Source: Gammaproteobacteria bacterium (GTDB lineage Bacteria; Pseudomonadota; Gammaproteobacteria; Burkholderiales; Rhodocyclaceae). From it: a stretch of DNA of 64,000 nucleotides. The notes beneath the pieces were generated by a model. That model worked only from the letters and a program-made list of their open reading frames with translations. It had not been told where the DNA came from and ran no database searches. The stretch's first letter is position 1. Each line of letters starts with the position of its first letter. The translations under genes and the position numbers were made by a program. This document shows positions 25,529-32,925 of this stretch, one piece after another. The stretch covers positions 310,001 to 374,000 of the forward strand of contig JAHJPX010000007.1 in the NCBI GenBank assembly GCA_018819515.1, in the 5' to 3' direction.

Positions 25529-26404
25529 GTGGCTACGCTGGCGATCGTGATTCGCGCGGCCTTTCGCGTCACGCGGGTGGCCCTGCACCTGTTCTGGGGC
25601 GTCGCCACCGCTGCACTGGTCTTCCCGTGGCTGCCCAACCGCGCGCGCCTGTATCTCAAGGCCCGCTGGTCCCGGCAACTGCTCGAGGAAATGGGCGTCG
25701 CCATCGTCGCCAGTGGTGCGCCGCCCGCGCAGGGGCTGCTGGTGGCAAACCACATTTCCTGGCTGGATATCTTCGCGATCAATGCGCTGGCGCCGACAAC
25801 ATTCCTGTCCAAGGACGAGGTGATGTACTGGCCGGTCATCGGCTGGCTAAGCCGGCAAGTCGGCACCCTGTTTCTCGAGCGCGGTTCGCGCGCTGCCGCA
25901 CAACGCGCCAAGGAGCATCTGATCGCCGAACTCAAGGCCGGCCAACTGGTCGGCGTGTTCCCGGAGGGAACGACGGGTTTCGGCGACCATGTCATGCCCT
26001 TCCACGCGGCCCTGTTTCAGTCCGCCATCGACGCCGGCGTCGCGGTGACGCCGACACTGATCCGCTACATAGACCGGAATGGCCAACCGACGACGGCCGC
26101 CGCCTACGTCGGCGACACCAGCCTGTGGGAATGCATGCGCAGCATCGTGACGGCGTCCGCGCTGACGGCGCACATTACCTTTCTGCCCGCGGTCGAATCC
26201 GCGGGTGCCGATCGACGCCACCTGGCGCACCACTGCCACCAGCTCGTCAGCCACGCGCTGGGGGCTTCTACTCCCAGCCCTCCGGCTCCACCTGCCGGGA
26301 GCATGGCAACTGGAACACCCGCCGGTCCTCAAGGCGCACCGCCGTCAGGCAGCCTCCCCACAGACAGCCGGAATCCAGCGCCAGCAGATTCTTTTCCCGC
26401 CTGA
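25529..26404 (+). CDS. 1-acyl-sn-glycerol-3-phosphate acyltransferase-like protein
   Basis: A 291-residue PlsC-family enzyme. One N-terminal helix (about 15-32), then NHISWLD at about 73-79 and FPEGTTGFG at about 146 are the catalytic and acceptor boxes. It should make phosphatidic acid or remodel phospholipids. GTG at 25529 is the start. The folded enzyme should end near residue 250; the last ~45 residues are Pro/Ser/Gly-rich and are encoded entirely within the opposite-strand end of apaH, a 137-nt tail-to-tail overlap. This looks like a lost stop codon with read-through into antisense sequence. Confidence 0.85.
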   Translation: MATLAIVIRAAFRVTRVALHLFWGVATAALVFPWLPNRARLYLKARWSRQLLEEMGVAIVASGAPPAQGLLVANHISWLDIFAINALAPTTFLSKDEVMYWPVIGWLSRQVGTLFLERGSRAAAQRAKEHLIAELKAGQLVGVFPEGTTGFGDHVMPFHAALFQSAIDAGVAVTPTLIRYIDRNGQPTTAAAYVGDTSLWECMRSIVTASALTAHITFLPAVESAGADRRHLAHHCHQLVSHALGASTPSPPAPPAGSMATGTPAGPQGAPPSGSLPTDSRNPAPADSFPA

Positions 26405-27104
26405 AACCGAGCGCCGACCAGTGGCCGCAGATGACCATGTCGCCGGCGCTGCGCCGGCCCGGCACCTCGAACCACGGCAGGCAGCCCGCCGGGCCGCGGT
26501 CCGGCGGCCCCTTTGCGCCGGGTGCGCGAAACTCCATGGCGCCCTCGGGCGTGCAGAAGCGCAGCCGCGTCATGGCGTTAACCACTACGCGCAGACGATC
26601 CCAACCGGCCAGATCGTCGCGCCACGTATCCGGTTCCGAGCCCCACATGTTGGCCAGGAAGTCGCGATAGTTGGACGCAACCAGCGCCGCGTTCGCCTCG
26701 TCCGACAACGCCATCGCCTGCGCGATGTCCCACTGCGGCAGCAATCCCGCGTGGACCATGGCGTACTCGTCCTCGACATGGAACAGCGGCAGGCCGCGCA
26801 GCCAGGCGATCAGTTCGTCGCGGTCCGGCGCGGCGAGCACCTCTGCCAGCGTGTCCTCACGGCTGACTTTTCCGTGCCCCTCCGACTGCATCACCAGATG
26901 CAGGTCGTGATTGCCGAGCACGGTAATCGCGCTCTCGCCCAATCCTCTGACGAAGCGCAGCACGGCAAGCGAATCCGGACCGCGATTGACGAGATCGCCG
27001 ACCAGCCACAGCCGGTCGCGCGACCGCGAGAAACCCAGGTAATCGAGCAGGCGAGTCAGTTCCGCATGGCAGCCCTGGATGTCGCCGATCGCGTAGGTGG
27101 CCAC
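26268..27104 (-). CDS. apaH: Symmetrical bis(5'-nucleosyl)-tetraphosphatase
   Basis: A 278-residue metallophosphatase that splits Ap4A into two ADP. The metal motifs are GDIQGCHAE (7-15; the usual GDVHG has Gln for His here, position 10), GDLVNRGPDS (about 36-45) and LGNHDLHL (about 62-69), with HAGLLPQWD near 115. The replacement of the first metal-ligand His by Gln is unusual and could affect activity. A dispersed-motif copy (26848-26873) encodes KVSREDTL at about 78-86 without changing the spacing to the next conserved block. GTG 27104 overlaps the epimerase stop by one base. Confidence 0.92.
   Translation of the reverse strand: MATYAIGDIQGCHAELTRLLDYLGFSRSRDRLWLVGDLVNRGPDSLAVLRFVRGLGESAITVLGNHDLHLVMQSEGHGKVSREDTLAEVLAAPDRDELIAWLRGLPLFHVEDEYAMVHAGLLPQWDIAQAMALSDEANAALVASNYRDFLANMWGSEPDTWRDDLAGWDRLRVVVNAMTRLRFCTPEGAMEFRAPGAKGPPDRGPAGCLPWFEVPGRRSAGDMVICGHWSALGFRREKNLLALDSGCLWGGCLTAVRLEDRRVFQLPCSRQVEPEGWE
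26848..26873 (-). repeat. Dispersed 26-bp motif inside apaH
   Basis: 21 of 26 positions match, with the block TCACGGCTGACTTTTCC nearly exact. Encodes GKVSREDTL. Confidence 0.75.
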
Positions 27105-28081
27105 TAGCCCACCCGGTAGTAGTCGCGATACCAGGCGACGAACCTGCCAATGCCGTCGGCCAGCGGAGTGGACGGTGAAAAGCCGACCGCCGCGCGCAAC
27201 CGCGACGTTTCGGCATAGGTGACGGGCACATCGCCGTCCTGCATGGGCAGGAAGTTGTAAGTCGTCTTTTTGCCGAGCGCGTCTTCGAGCGTGCCGATGA
27301 ACTCCATCAGGTCGACCGGGTTATGGTTGCCGATGTTGAACACGGTATGCGGCGGCTCGCCGGCCGCCGCGGCTGGCGGCTTGTCGAGTATGCGCACCAC
27401 GCCTTCGACGATGTCGTCGATGTAGGTGAAATCGCGCTGCATCTTGCCGTGGTTGAAGACATCGATCGACTTGCCGGCCAGGATGTTCTGCGTGAAGCTG
27501 AAGTAGGCCATGTCCGGCCGGCCCCATGGACCGTAGACGGTGAAGAAGCGCAGGCCGGTAGCGGGAATGTCGTAGAGATGACTGTACGAATAGGCCATCA
27601 GTTCGTTGGCCTTCTTGGTTGCCGCATAGAGGCTGACCGGATGGTCGACGTTGTCGTCCTCGGCGAAGGGCACCTTCTTGTTGCCGCCGTAGACACTGGA
27701 ACTCGAAGCGTAGAGGAGATGTTTGACGCCGTTGTGGCGACAGCCTTCGAGCACATTCACGAAACCGATCAGGTTGCTGTCGGCGTAGGCAAGCGGATTC
27801 TTCAGCGAGTAGCGCACGCCAGCCTGGGCCGCCACGTTGATCACCGCATCGGGGCGTACCTCCGCAAACAACGCGGCCATGCCGTCACGATCGGCGAGGT
27901 CGAGCTTGACGAAACGGAAGGCCGGGTCCGGCGCCAGCCGCGCCAGCCGCGCCTCCTTGAGCGACACCTCGTAGTAGTCGTTGAGATTATCGATGCCGAC
28001 GACGGTATCGCCACGCGCCAGCAGACGCTCCGCAACATGCATGCCGATAAATCCGGCAACCCCGGTAATCAGTACCTTCAT
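27104..28081 (-). CDS. NAD-dependent nucleotide-sugar epimerase (UDP-glucuronate 4-epimerase type)
   Basis: A 325-residue short-chain dehydrogenase/epimerase. The NAD loop GVAGFIGMH is at about 7-15, the catalytic Ser/Tyr/Lys set is SSSSVYGG and YAATKKAN (about 125-160), and RFFTVYGPWGRPDMA (about 182) is typical of UDP-glucuronate 4-epimerases such as CapI/GAE. It would produce UDP-galacturonate for LPS core or capsule. It overlaps apaH by one base and the downstream-encoded glycosyltransferase gene (upstream in transcription) by 4 nt, so it belongs to an LPS-related unit. Confidence 0.9.
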   Translation of the reverse strand: MKVLITGVAGFIGMHVAERLLARGDTVVGIDNLNDYYEVSLKEARLARLAPDPAFRFVKLDLADRDGMAALFAEVRPDAVINVAAQAGVRYSLKNPLAYADSNLIGFVNVLEGCRHNGVKHLLYASSSSVYGGNKKVPFAEDDNVDHPVSLYAATKKANELMAYSYSHLYDIPATGLRFFTVYGPWGRPDMAYFSFTQNILAGKSIDVFNHGKMQRDFTYIDDIVEGVVRILDKPPAAAAGEPPHTVFNIGNHNPVDLMEFIGTLEDALGKKTTYNFLPMQDGDVPVTYAETSRLRAAVGFSPSTPLADGIGRFVAWYRDYYRVG

Positions 28082-28839
28082 CGTCGCTCCGCAGTGATGG
28101 CGCGCATTTTCGCATACTTCATGTGGCTGTTCCGGCAGCCGATGAGGATGTGCGTCAGCCCGGGGAGCCCATCCAGAAAGCCAAAGCGGACGAAGTAGAA
28201 CTTCAGGAAGCGTACCAGTGGCGACAGTACGAGATGCAAGAGCGTGGCGCGTTTGCCACGAGCCAGAGCCTCTTCGGCGGCCAGCGTGGTGTAGCGGTCC
28301 TGCTTCGCCAGGTAGTGTTCCAGCGTTTCCGCGGAGTCGTGAAGAAGATCGCCGCGCAACGTGCCCACCTCGCTGTCGGCAAGCACCTTTTCATGCACCG
28401 CATCGTCCGACCAGCGCGCCCGGCGACGGTCGAACAGGCGCAGGCTCCAGTCCGGATAACCCTCGCCATGGCGCAAATAGCGACCCATGAAGCGGTTGCA
28501 ACGAGGGAAGCGGTAGGCGTCGTATCGCGGCGCGGCGAGTTCGGCGACGATGGTGGCGCGCAATTCGTCGCTCACCCGCTCGTCGGCGTCGACGCATAGC
28601 ACCCAGTCGTTTCGCGCCTGTTCGACAGCGAATTGCTTTTGCGGACCGAATCCCGACCAGTCGCGTTGAATCACGCGCGCACCGTGTTGCCGGGCAACCG
28701 CAACGGTATCGTCGTCGCTGCCGGAATCGATGACGACGATGTCGTCGCAGAATTCCAGCGCGGCGAGACACGCCGGCAGTTGCGACGCCGCGTTGCGCGT
28801 GATGAGTACTGCGGAAAGGGGCCTTCTAGCCTCGGGCAT
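28078..28839 (-). CDS. Family 2 glycosyltransferase, LPS core type (WaaE/KdtX-like)
   Basis: A 253-residue transferase. LSAVLITRNAASQLPACL opens the GT-A fold, with VVIDSGSDDDT (about 35) and the metal site CVDADERV (about 82). The segment RFMGRYLRHGEGYPDWSLRLF (about 115) is the hallmark of WaaE-like beta-1,4-glucosyltransferases acting on heptose I in LPS inner core. The C-terminus has a hydrophobic stretch near FLKFYFVRFGFLDG, a membrane-associating region. It is divergently placed to waaC-waaA, with 65 nt between, and is coupled to the epimerase. Confidence 0.87.
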   Translation of the reverse strand: MPEARRPLSAVLITRNAASQLPACLAALEFCDDIVVIDSGSDDDTVAVARQHGARVIQRDWSGFGPQKQFAVEQARNDWVLCVDADERVSDELRATIVAELAAPRYDAYRFPRCNRFMGRYLRHGEGYPDWSLRLFDRRRARWSDDAVHEKVLADSEVGTLRGDLLHDSAETLEHYLAKQDRYTTLAAEEALARGKRATLLHLVLSPLVRFLKFYFVRFGFLDGLPGLTHILIGCRNSHMKYAKMRAITAERR

Positions 28840-28842
28840 CGC

Positions 28843-28848
28843 TATAAT
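28843..28848 (+). promoter_or_regulatory. Candidate -10 element for waaC-waaA
   Basis: TATAAT at 28843-28848 on the plus strand, about 57 nt before the waaC GTG. No good -35 at standard spacing; a weak call. Confidence 0.35.
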
Positions 28849-28904
28849 CCGTGCGTTTCCCCGATTCTACTGGCCTATTCCCCTAGCGCCATCGACGCGA
28901 CACA

Positions 28905-29858
28905 GTGCGCATACTTCTGGTCAAGACTTCCTCGCTCGGCGACGTGGTGCACAACCTGCCCGTCGCCACCGACCTCGCGCGACACTTCCCGGACGCCGAG
29001 ATCGACTGGGTGGTCGAAGAGAACTTCGCGGAATTGCCGCGCCTCCATCCGGCGGTGCACAAAATTCTGCCGGTTGCCATCAGGCGCTGGCGCAAGGCAC
29101 TTCACAAGCCAGCGACCTGGCGCGAGATCGGCGCCTTTCGGCGTGCCGTCAAGGCTGACTGTTACGACGCCGTGATCGATAGCCAGGGCCTGCTGAAGAG
29201 CGCGTTGATCGCATCAATGGCTTCGGGAGAGCGCATCGGCCACGATTGCCATAGCGCGCGCGAACCGTTGGCTTCCCGTTTCTACAATCGCCGCATTTTT
29301 GTTTCCCGCGACACGCATGCAGTCGAGCGCAACCGCCTGCTGGCGGCAACTGCTTTCGGCTACGCGCTCGACCCGGTCGTCGATTACGGCATTTCTGCGC
29401 CGCCTCTGGCCGCATCCTGGCTGCCGAAAGGCAACTACGCGGTACTGCTCACCGCCACCAGCCGTGCCGACAAGGAATGGCCCGAAGGCGACTGGCAGGC
29501 GCTGGGCATGGCGCTGATCGCCACCGGCTTGCGTTGCGTGCTGCCCGGCGGCAGCCCTGCGGAGCGCCAGCGCGCTGCCCGCCTGTCGACCACGCTGGGG
29601 CGCGCCGTCGCCGCACCGGCCATGAATCTTGCCGACCTCGCCGGGCTGCTTTCCGGTGCCGCGCTGGTGGTGGGCGTCGACACCGGGCTGGTGCATCTTG
29701 CCGCCGCGCTCGGCCGGCCGACACTGGCGCTCTATTGCGGTTCGGATCCCGAACTCACCGGCGTTCTCGCGGGCGCCAATGCGGTCAATCTCGGCAGTGC
29801 CGGCAGCCCGCCCAGTGCCAGCGAAGTCGTCCGCCACGCGCTGCAGATGGCGTCCTGA
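28905..29858 (+). CDS. waaC: Lipopolysaccharide heptosyltransferase I
   Basis: A 317-residue GT9 enzyme adding the first L-glycero-D-manno-heptose to Kdo2-lipid A. It opens MRILLVKTSSLGDVVHNLP, with WVVEENFAELPRLHPAV near 36 and the sugar-nucleotide site near VVGVDTGLVHLAAALGRPT (about 255-273). The GTG start at 28905 is fixed by the first beta strand. A 21/26 look-alike of the dispersed motif lies at 29140-29165 (RRAVKADCYD), although that peptide also fits the normal WaaC sequence. Its TGA overlaps the ATG of waaA. Confidence 0.95.
   Translation: MRILLVKTSSLGDVVHNLPVATDLARHFPDAEIDWVVEENFAELPRLHPAVHKILPVAIRRWRKALHKPATWREIGAFRRAVKADCYDAVIDSQGLLKSALIASMASGERIGHDCHSAREPLASRFYNRRIFVSRDTHAVERNRLLAATAFGYALDPVVDYGISAPPLAASWLPKGNYAVLLTATSRADKEWPEGDWQALGMALIATGLRCVLPGGSPAERQRAARLSTTLGRAVAAPAMNLADLAGLLSGAALVVGVDTGLVHLAAALGRPTLALYCGSDPELTGVLAGANAVNLGSAGSPPSASEVVRHALQMAS
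29140..29165 (-). repeat. Borderline copy of the dispersed motif in waaC
   Basis: 21 of 26 positions match but mismatches are spread and the encoded peptide is ordinary for WaaC. May be chance or an old copy. Confidence 0.35.
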
Positions 29859-31108
29859 TGGCGCGCTTCGCTTACACCCTTCTGCTGATCCTGCTGCTGC
29901 CCTGGGCGCTGCTGCACCTTCTTCTGCGCGGCCGGCGGCAGCCGGAATACCTGCGTCACTGGGGCGAGCGATTCGGTTTGTTCGGCGCTCGTCCGGAGCA
30001 GCCGGTCATCTGGATCCACGCGGTCTCGGTCGGCGAAACGCGCGCCGCGCAGCCGCTGGTCGCCGAACTAAGCAAACGCTACCCGGATCATCGCCTGCTG
30101 TTCACCCACATGACGCCGACGGGCCGCGAAACATCTGTCGCGCTGTTTGGGGATGCGGTCGATCGCATCTATTTGCCATACGACACACCCTGGGCAGTCG
30201 GCCGGTTCCTCGCCCATTTTCGTCCCGCGTTCGGCCTGATCATGGAAACGGAGTTGTGGCCGAATCTCGTCGCCGCCTGCCGGTCGCGGGGGATACCGCT
30301 GCTGCTCGTCAATGCGCGGCTGTCGGAGCGCTCCGCGCGGCGCTACGGGCGCTGGCCGACGCTGAGCCGGATGACCCTGCGCGGACTGACAGCGATCGCG
30401 GCTCAAGGTGAAAATGATGCTGTACGCCTGCGCGAAATCGGCGCGCCCGAAGTCGCCATTCTCGGCAACATGAAGTTCGACATCGAGCCGCCGCCCGCGC
30501 AACTGGCGCTCGGCCGCGAACTGCGTGCCGCCATCGGCGACCGGCCGCTGCTGCTCTGCGCCAGCACGCGCGAAGGCGAGGAAGCGCTGATCCTCGACGC
30601 CTGGCCACATGACACGAACGTGCTGCTGGCCATCGTGCCGCGCCATCCGCAACGATTCAATGAAGTCGCGGCCATGGTCGCTGCGCGGGGCCTGTCCGTG
30701 CGACGGCGCTCGGCCCACGAAGCGCCGACAAGCGATACGCAGGTCTGGCTCGGCGACAGCATGGGCGAACTGTTCGCGTGGTACGAAGCAGCCGACGTCG
30801 CCTTCATCGGCGGCAGCCTGCTCGACTACGGCAGCCAGAACCTGATCGAGGCCTGCGCCGTCGGCACCCCCGTGCTGCTCGGCCCGTCGACGTTCAACTT
30901 CGCCGACGCCGCGCGCGAAGCGCTCGCTGCGGGCGCCGCATTAAAGGTTAACGCGGCGGCAGGGCTGGTCCGCGAAGCGCTGGCGCTGATAAGAGACACA
31001 ACCCGGCGTACCGCCATGGCTGACTTTGGCCGCGCCTTCGCCGCCCGTCACCGCGGCGCCACCGCGCGCACCATGAAGATCATCGAAGAAGTCTGGCCGC
31101 AGGGGTAG
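29858..31108 (+). CDS. waaA: 3-deoxy-D-manno-octulosonic acid transferase
   Basis: A 416-residue inner-membrane-associated GT30 enzyme that adds Kdo to lipid IVA. One N-terminal helix (about 5-24), then IWIHAVSVGETRAA (about 50), METELWPNL (about 128) and the nucleotide-sugar site GDSMGELFAWYEAADVAFIGGSL (about 302-324) with SQNLIEA after it. ATG 29858 overlaps the waaC stop. A 23/26 copy of the dispersed motif at 31005-31030 encodes RRTAMADFG (about 383-391) near the C-terminus. Confidence 0.95.
   Translation: MARFAYTLLLILLLPWALLHLLLRGRRQPEYLRHWGERFGLFGARPEQPVIWIHAVSVGETRAAQPLVAELSKRYPDHRLLFTHMTPTGRETSVALFGDAVDRIYLPYDTPWAVGRFLAHFRPAFGLIMETELWPNLVAACRSRGIPLLLVNARLSERSARRYGRWPTLSRMTLRGLTAIAAQGENDAVRLREIGAPEVAILGNMKFDIEPPPAQLALGRELRAAIGDRPLLLCASTREGEEALILDAWPHDTNVLLAIVPRHPQRFNEVAAMVAARGLSVRRRSAHEAPTSDTQVWLGDSMGELFAWYEAADVAFIGGSLLDYGSQNLIEACAVGTPVLLGPSTFNFADAAREALAAGAALKVNAAAGLVREALALIRDTTRRTAMADFGRAFAARHRGATARTMKIIEEVWPQG
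31005..31030 (-). repeat. Dispersed 26-bp motif inside waaA
   Basis: 23 of 26 positions match; encodes RRTAMADFG in the C-terminal helix region. Confidence 0.82.
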
Positions 31109-31133
31109 CCCGGCCCCCGCCGTTCTGCGAGCG

Positions 31134-31159
31134 GGAAAAGTCAGCCGTGGCGGCACGCC
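31134..31159 (+). repeat. Dispersed 26-bp motif in the waaA/tolC convergent gap
   Basis: 25 of 26 positions match. It lies in the 79-nt convergent gap, flanked by G- and C-runs; no full 110-bp element is present. Confidence 0.88.
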
Positions 31160-31187
31160 ACCTGGGGCAGAGCCGGGGGTGGGGCGA

Positions 31188-32513
31188 CTATTCCAGCAGC
31201 GCGTTGATCGCAACGAGGTCGTCTTCGGTCAGGTTGCCGGCAGCCTGCTTGAGTTTGAGCTGGGCGATCAGCGTATCGAAGCGCGCCTTGGTCAGTTTCT
31301 GGCGGGTGTCGTAGAGCTGGCTCTGCGCGTTCAGCACGTCGATGTTAATGCGCACGCCGACGTCGTAGCCGACCTGGTTTGATTCCAGTGCCGACCGCGA
31401 GGACGCCACCGCTGCTTCGTAGGCCCTTACCTGCGACAGGCCCGAGGTAACGCCGAGGTAGGCCTGCCGTGCACTGAGTGCCGCCTGGCGGCGCGCGTTG
31501 TCGAGATCGGCCCGCGCCTTCTCGCGCAGGGCCACGGCCTCGCGGTCCTTCGACATGATCGCGCCACCGGCGAAGAGGGGTACCGACAGTTGCAATCCGA
31601 CCGTGGTCGCCTTGGTATCCACGCCGGTTCCCGTCGCGGCGTAGTAGCCGGTGCCGCTCTTGCCGTAAGTGGCAACGATGTCGAGTGTCGGCAGATGTCC
31701 GGCGCGTTGCTTGCCTACTTCCTGATCGGCGATTTCCTTCGCTGCTTGCGCCTGCATCACCGACAGATTGCCGGTTTCCGCCGTCTCCGCCCACTTCATC
31801 ATGTCGTCCGGCTGCGGACGCCCGATCTGTGCCCCGGCCTTCAATACCTTCAGCGTGTCCGGTTCCTTGCCGATCAGCACTTGCAGCGCCTGACGCTTGA
31901 CGGTCAGGTCGTTCTGTGCGGCAAGTTCCGCCGCCACCGCGAGATCGAATCGCGCTTGCGCTTCGTGGGTATCGGTGATGGTGGCCGTGCCCACTTCGAA
32001 GTTGCGCTTGGCCGATTCGAGCTGGTGGGTGATCGCGGTCTTCTGCGCAGCCGCTGTCGCCACCGTTTCCTGCGCCAGCAGCACATCGAAATAGGCTTGG
32101 GCCGTGCGCACGATCAGATCCTGCTGGGCGGCGCTGAACTGGGTTTCGGCAATCGCCGCCGCCAACTCGCCCTGCTTGTACGCCGCCCAGTTCTGCCAGC
32201 GGAACAACGGCTGGGTCAGTGAGGCCGTCCAGCCGTTGCTGTTGTACTGGTTCGCGTAGGTCATCGTCGGACTGGTCCGCGGGGTCACTTCGGTATCGTT
32301 CCAGGTGGTGTTGGCCGACACGCCGATGGTCGGCAATAGACCCGAGCGGCCCTGGGTCAGCTTCTCGCGACCGGCATCCAGACTCGCCCGTGCCGCCGCG
32401 AATTGCGCGTCGTAGACCGACGCATCGCGATACACCGACATCAGGTCCGCCGCGTTGGCCATGGTGGTCGCCAGGCCGAATCCGGCCAGCAACAGGGAAA
32501 TCGTCTTCTTCAT
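31188..32513 (-). CDS. tolC: TolC-family outer-membrane efflux channel
   Basis: A 441-residue type I outer-membrane channel. Signal peptide about 1-21 (ending ANAAD), then the paired repeats of long helices and beta strands: DASVYDAQFAAARASLDAGRE near 30 and QTAYLGVTSGLSQVRAYEAAV-like segment near 345. VLNAQSQLYDTRQKLTKARF (about 400) is typical of the TolC 3' helix. ATG 32513 has GGAG upstream; a longer frame begins before the signal peptide. It is the last gene of the RND operon and provides the exit duct for one or both pumps. Confidence 0.92.
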   Translation of the reverse strand: MKKTISLLLAGFGLATTMANAADLMSVYRDASVYDAQFAAARASLDAGREKLTQGRSGLLPTIGVSANTTWNDTEVTPRTSPTMTYANQYNSNGWTASLTQPLFRWQNWAAYKQGELAAAIAETQFSAAQQDLIVRTAQAYFDVLLAQETVATAAAQKTAITHQLESAKRNFEVGTATITDTHEAQARFDLAVAAELAAQNDLTVKRQALQVLIGKEPDTLKVLKAGAQIGRPQPDDMMKWAETAETGNLSVMQAQAAKEIADQEVGKQRAGHLPTLDIVATYGKSGTGYYAATGTGVDTKATTVGLQLSVPLFAGGAIMSKDREAVALREKARADLDNARRQAALSARQAYLGVTSGLSQVRAYEAAVASSRSALESNQVGYDVGVRINIDVLNAQSQLYDTRQKLTKARFDTLIAQLKLKQAAGNLTEDDLVAINALLE

Positions 32514-32532
32514 CGCCGACTCCAGTGAGTAT

Positions 32533-32856
32533 TCAGTAGGTGGGCGTAGTCGGATCGACATCGCGCGACCACGCCGCCATTCCGCCATGGAGGTTGAACA
32601 GGTTGGAAAAACCCTGCTGCTCCAGAAACATGCATACCTGATAGCTGCGCGCGCCGTGATGGCAAATCACCACGGTTTCGGCGTCGCGCTTGAGTTCCAT
32701 GAAGCGCGCCGGAATGGAGCGCATCGGCATAGGCTTGACGCCGCCGATGCGGCAGATGTCGAATTCCCACGGCTCGCGCACATCGATCAGCACGGGCTTG
32801 TCGCGGGACGCGTCGTCCAGCCATTCCTTCAGTTGCACGACAGTCAGTTGTTGCAT
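32533..32856 (-). CDS. Single-domain rhodanese
   Basis: A 107-residue cytosolic sulfurtransferase-fold protein. LIDVREPWEFDICRI (about 23-37) and the active-site loop CHHGARS with Cys about residue 65 are intact; GxxxW of GGMAAWSRDVD follows. The six-residue loop fits sulfur rather than phosphate substrates. It is tucked between the RND pump and tolC, 69 nt after the pump and 19 nt before tolC, an odd partner for an efflux operon; this rhodanese-tolC pairing also occurs in other betaproteobacteria as far as I recall. Confidence 0.9.
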   Translation of the reverse strand: MQQLTVVQLKEWLDDASRDKPVLIDVREPWEFDICRIGGVKPMPMRSIPARFMELKRDAETVVICHHGARSYQVCMFLEQQGFSNLFNLHGGMAAWSRDVDPTTPTY

Positions 32857-32925
32857 GGGCGGTTTTGGCGAAAGGGCGCAATATTAGCATACCCTTATAT
32901 ATGGCCGAATGAATCGATTTCAATT

